The translations under genes were made by a program, and so were the position numbers. A stretch of 64,000 bases of DNA from Streptomyces lasiicapitis (GTDB lineage Bacteria; Actinomycetota; Actinomycetes; Streptomycetales; Streptomycetaceae), in contig NZ_BMNG01000010.1 of the NCBI RefSeq assembly GCF_014646335.1, forward strand, positions 248,001 through 312,000. The letters are read 5' to 3'. The notes beneath the pieces were generated by a model that worked only from the letters and a program-made list of their open reading frames with translations, searched no databases and was not told the origin of the DNA. Positions 61,145-64,000 of this stretch are shown piece by piece. Position 1 is the stretch's first letter. Each line of letters starts with the position of its first letter.

Positions 61145-62150
61145 TGAGTTCGGGCGCGGTAAGGCTCTCCGGCACGGCCTTGTAGAGCCCCGGCACCAGC
61201 GCCTCGACGTGGTCCGCCCCCGTGATGTCCAGCCAGTACGGCTCGGTGATGTCCCGCCCCCGCAGCTCCACCCGGCCGCGGAAACCCGCAGGGAAGCGCA
61301 GCGTCACCGGATACGAGCCGACGCCCTGCAGCCCCTCCGCGAAGACGATCGGCGTGCTGGTCTCCCTGAGGAACCGGGCCTCCTGCGGGACGAGTTCACG
61401 GGTCGTGCGGTCGAGCACGTGGCGGCGTACGTAGTCGGCGAGGCTGTCGGACGTGACCTGGCCGTCGCGCGTGACGGTGCCGCCGCCCGCGCCGCGCAGC
61501 CCTTCCAGGAGGGCCGTGGTGAAGTGTCCGCGGGACTGGTCCGGGTCGGGCTCGTGCTGTTCGTAGGCCGGGTCGCCGAGCGCGGACGCGTAGCCGACGA
61601 AGGCCTCGACCTTGTCCGGGGCCTCGTTGGTGTCCGTGAACGGCGGGCCGAAGGCGGTGACGCCGCCGAACCGGGTGCGGCAGCAGTCCACGAAGAACAC
61701 GATCTCGTGGAACGGCGACGACGATTCGTACCACGACAGATACGGGCGTACGGCGATGTGGTTGCCGAGCAGGTCGATCGCGGCGTTGGCCATGAGCAGC
61801 GCGGCGTCACCGCCGAACGGGGCGATGCCGTGCCCGGCGAGGAACAGGTACAGGCGGGTGTCGGCCCAGGCGCCGCCGTCGCGTTCGACGGCGCCGCGGA
61901 CCGCGCAATGGGCCTGGTACAGCGCGCGGTTGACGTTCTCGCGGGTCGGCTCGGCGCTCATCACGTCGGCCTGGCGCTCGTCCAGTTCGGTGGCCGTGAC
62001 GAGGGCGACGTTGCTCTCCGGTACGTTGCCTCCGGTCGGGTCGACGAGCCAGTCGCGGAACCGCCGCGCGTCGCCGCGCGCGCCTTGGAGATCCTTGATC
62101 GCCGGATAGCGGTTGATGCCGACGACCACGGCGTAGTGCAGGTCGTTCAT
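61089..62150 (-). CDS. Caspase-family (C14) protease
   Basis: Protein of 353 residues. The p20-like fold opens with YAVVVGINRYPAI; the catalytic His107 is in YLFLAGHGIAPFG and the catalytic Cys157 in VFFVDCCRTRFGG, both after the expected hydrophobic strands. The p10-like part includes VGYASALGDPAYE and GHFTTALLEGLRGA. The C-terminal 100 residues form a beta-domain (FRGRVELRGRDITEPYW, LVPGLYKAV). Bacterial caspases are often parts of conflict or cell-death systems. ATG 62150 has GGGGGAA five bases upstream. It is the middle gene of a three-gene minus-strand operon with an alpha/beta hydrolase before it. Confidence 0.88.
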   Translation of the reverse strand: MNDLHYAVVVGINRYPAIKDLQGARGDARRFRDWLVDPTGGNVPESNVALVTATELDERQADVMSAEPTRENVNRALYQAHCAVRGAVERDGGAWADTRLYLFLAGHGIAPFGGDAALLMANAAIDLLGNHIAVRPYLSWYESSSPFHEIVFFVDCCRTRFGGVTAFGPPFTDTNEAPDKVEAFVGYASALGDPAYEQHEPDPDQSRGHFTTALLEGLRGAGGGTVTRDGQVTSDSLADYVRRHVLDRTTRELVPQEARFLRETSTPIVFAEGLQGVGSYPVTLRFPAGFRGRVELRGRDITEPYWLDITGADHVEALVPGLYKAVPESLTAPELIEGGYFEVVSGGGGVVQF

Positions 62151-62240
62151 CGGGCTTCCCCCTTTGTGCGAACCCGTGTTGGACCGCTGCGCGCACCTGC
62201 GTGGCCCGCGGTGCGAACCCGCGTGGACCGCGCCCCGCGG

Positions 62241-63743
62241 TCAGTCGGCGAGCATCCGGGCGAGGCTCGCCAGGACCTCGGCGTCGTCGTCGAATCCGCC
62301 GTGCGTACGTGCGCTCGAGCTGAGTCCGGGTTCGCCCTCGACGGGCGACCACACGGTGCGGTGCGGGTCGGCCGCGAGGAACGCCCGCAGGTCCTCGGAG
62401 TCCTGCCCGCCGAAGGCGCCGTCGGCGGCGTACCAGCGCTGCATGCCGGCGATCGGGGCGACCGCCGACTGCTTGGCGGGGCCGCGCTCCAGGACGCCGG
62501 AGATGAAGTACAGCAGCGACCTCGGGTACAGCAGCGGCACCAGATGGTCGGCGCGTTCGGCAGCGTCGGTCATCGTGAACATCCGCAGCCGGTCGAAGAG
62601 TTCGCGCTGGAGCCGGACGACGGGTGCGAGCTGGGCGACGGTGCACGCGGGCGCGAGCAGCGCGACGTCGCGGACGCGGAAGTCGGCGGGCAGTGGGTCG
62701 TCGGCGTCGGCGCGCCTGCGGACGAGGTCGGTGAGCAGGTTGCTGATGAACACGGCGCCCGCGCTGTGGCCGACGACGGTCACCCTGGGGCGGCTGCCGG
62801 TGGCCAGGAGCCGGCTGAAGCGGTCCAGGAAGTAGCGACCCGCGCGGGTCTCATCGGACGCGGCGAACGTGTCGGCGGTCTGGCGCTTCATGGCGTCCCA
62901 GATCGCGGCGCCCACGTTGGCGACGTAGAACTCCCGGAGTATCTCCTCGACGACGGTCGGGTACAGGCCGTGGTCGGTGTGCAGCCGGAAGCGGCCCACG
63001 ACGGCGGCGATGACGCGCACCGTCTTGCGCACCAGGAGCGCGGAGGTCACCAGGGCGCGGCGGCTGTCGGCCGCTTCGGCTTCGGCGGCCAGCTCGGCCA
63101 CCGTCTCCGGTGACATGAGGGTGGCGACCGCCGCGCGCCCCCCGTCGATGTCGCGCGCGGCGGTCGGCGCGGGAGCCGACCGCAGGACCGAGCCGACGAT
63201 CTCCCGGTTGCGGTCGGCGAGTTCGGTGTCCGCCGACAGGTCGGCGGTGATGCGGACGCGTTCGGCCTCGCCGAGCGGCGCCACCTCCGCGGGCGGGGTC
63301 AGCCGGGCGTAGGGCTCCTGTCCGGTGCGCAGCAGGGCGAGTTCGGCGGCGACGGCGCGGGCGGGCGGCGTGGTGAGGACGCCTGCGGCGCGCTGTCCGG
63401 GCCGCTGGAAGACGACGCCGGCGGCGTAGCGGGTGACGCGGTTCAGGAGTGTCTGGAAGACGGACTCGCCGATGATCTGGGGCAGGTTGCCGTGCAGGGT
63501 CTCAAGAAGGCCGCTGCTCCACACGAAGAACACGGGCTCGGCGCCCGCCGCCTCGTACACGGGCGCGAGCCGCTCGGCCGTCGCGAACCCCAACTGGTCG
63601 TCGACGAGCCCGCCGTGGAAGTGCAGCACCACACGTGGCCGGTCCTTCAGGCTCGCGACCAGCGCGTCGATGTCGGCGGTGCTGGTCGAGGCGAGCCGTC
63701 CGCTCGTCCCGCTGTGGACACAGCGCCTGCGGGCAGAGTGCAT
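62241..63743 (-). CDS. Alpha/beta-hydrolase (lipase-like) of the caspase operon
   Basis: Protein of 500 residues. An HGG oxyanion-hole motif (VVLHFHGGLVDDQ) near residue 40 and the nucleophile elbow VTVVGHSAGAVF (Ser327) define an alpha/beta hydrolase with a long helical insertion between them. The region after the elbow (VRDVALLAPACTVAQL) fits the strand that carries the acidic residue. Lipases and esterases are the closest types. ATG 63743 has GGAGG eight bases upstream; GTG 63752 would overlap this site. It is the first gene of the operon, 90 bases before the caspase gene. No signal peptide is seen, so it is cytoplasmic. Confidence 0.85.
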   Translation of the reverse strand: MHSARRRCVHSGTSGRLASTSTADIDALVASLKDRPRVVLHFHGGLVDDQLGFATAERLAPVYEAAGAEPVFFVWSSGLLETLHGNLPQIIGESVFQTLLNRVTRYAAGVVFQRPGQRAAGVLTTPPARAVAAELALLRTGQEPYARLTPPAEVAPLGEAERVRITADLSADTELADRNREIVGSVLRSAPAPTAARDIDGGRAAVATLMSPETVAELAAEAEAADSRRALVTSALLVRKTVRVIAAVVGRFRLHTDHGLYPTVVEEILREFYVANVGAAIWDAMKRQTADTFAASDETRAGRYFLDRFSRLLATGSRPRVTVVGHSAGAVFISNLLTDLVRRRADADDPLPADFRVRDVALLAPACTVAQLAPVVRLQRELFDRLRMFTMTDAAERADHLVPLLYPRSLLYFISGVLERGPAKQSAVAPIAGMQRWYAADGAFGGQDSEDLRAFLAADPHRTVWSPVEGEPGLSSSARTHGGFDDDAEVLASLARMLAD

Positions 63744-63906
63744 GTCGGACACCTCCGGAGCAGGAGCCCCCCTCGCAGAAGTCCCCCGACTCCTGCCGCT
63801 CCTGGCAGGGGCAACGGTAGGACCGCCGCACCCGCCGCGTCCCCGGGGACGGGCCCGGGGATTACCCCAAGGCGGGCGCGGACGGCAGGTCCGGGTGTCC
63901 AGGGGG

Positions 63907-63933
63907 CGCCCGTCCCGGCACCGGGTCCGGGCG
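63907..63933 (-). terminator. Hairpin downstream of the edge gene
   Basis: CGCCCGTCCCGG / CCGGGTCCGGGCG pair with one bulge around a 2-base loop, just after the stop of the gene entering from the right edge. Probable terminator that separates it from the caspase operon. Confidence 0.5.
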
Positions 63934-63947
63934 GCCGCGCCGGGGGT

Positions 63948-64000
63948 TCAGCTCTCGCCCAGGCACTTCCGTACGGCCGCGACCAGCCGGTTGGCGCGGT
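63948..64000 (-). CDS. C-terminal end of a gene entering from the right edge
   Basis: The last 17 codons of a minus-strand frame are present, ending LVAAVRKCLGES and TGA at 63948. The codons have strong GC bias in the third position and a hairpin follows the stop, which supports a real gene. Too little remains to identify it. Confidence 0.5.
   Translation of the reverse strand, partial: RANRLVAAVRKCLGES

Noticed and set aside
59663..63743. Retron, CBASS, Thoeris or gasdermin system
   Set aside because: No reverse transcriptase, nucleotidyltransferase, TIR or gasdermin-like protein is present next to the caspase; the partner is an alpha/beta hydrolase.
1..64000. tRNA, rRNA, insertion sequences or prophage genes
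   Set aside because: No recognisable tRNA or rRNA sequence, transposase, integrase or phage structural protein was seen while reading either strand.

Overview
The window is very GC-rich, has strong third-position GC bias, many GTG and TTG starts with AGGAGG-type ribosome-binding sites, numerous Tat and lipoprotein signals, and gene families typical of actinomycetes (conservon kinase, PopR/ClpP3-ClpP4, DUF574-type methyltransferase, LAL and SARP regulators). Everything points to a Streptomyces or close relative, probably an accessory part of the chromosome rather than the conserved core, because secreted enzymes, regulators and transporters dominate and there are no rRNA, tRNA or ribosomal-protein genes.

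Layout. 1-1605: the left edge carries a conservon-type sensor kinase with the start of its partner. 2127-12375: a minus-strand mannoside-utilisation cluster: solute-binding protein, two permeases, GH38 alpha-mannosidase, a mannose-6-phosphate isomerase-like protein, a ROK sugar kinase and a LacI regulator, with a LacI-type operator at 12360-12375. No transporter ATPase is encoded, so a shared MsiK-type ATPase is assumed. 12686-16541: LysE-type exporter, histidine phosphatase, zinc exporter of the ZitB type, tandem GNAT protein. 16583-18694: a secreted GH16 enzyme divergent from a HutC-type GntR regulator, with strong palindromes between. 18735-25964: methyltransferase, small protein, XRE-TPR regulator, secreted M64 peptidase, fused SecDF, small secreted protein. 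26152-28931: popR, a NUDIX gene and the clpP3-clpP4 pair, with three 21-bp-spaced boxes before popR; the second ClpP has lost its catalytic His. 29069-34107: secreted protein-arginine deiminase, a lectin-like protein coupled to a Tat PhoD phosphatase, a membrane protein. 34183-37043: a two-component pair with an unusual double kinase.

37165-49063: secreted clan GH-A-like hydrolase, an S1 protease homologue with Thr at the Ser position, LVIVD-repeat and DUF305 proteins, ferredoxin reductase, NCS2 permease, and an ArsR regulator divergent from an old-yellow-enzyme gene. 49343-55036: Tat-exported beta-propeller/amidohydrolase, APH-like kinase, LLM flavin enzyme, a 65-residue gene. 55258-59246: a LAL regulator followed by a SARP-like regulator. 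59663-63743: a minus-strand operon of an alpha/beta hydrolase, a caspase-fold protease and a protein of unknown function.

The hydrolase-caspase-unknown operon is the best candidate for an undescribed system: a protease, a potential lipase-like effector and an adaptor in one transcription unit. The ClpP4-like subunit without catalytic His, the GDTG protease homologue, and two genes whose starts are built from tandem repeated ATG units are the other most unusual observations. Function calls are from motifs and memory of the families; no database search was possible.
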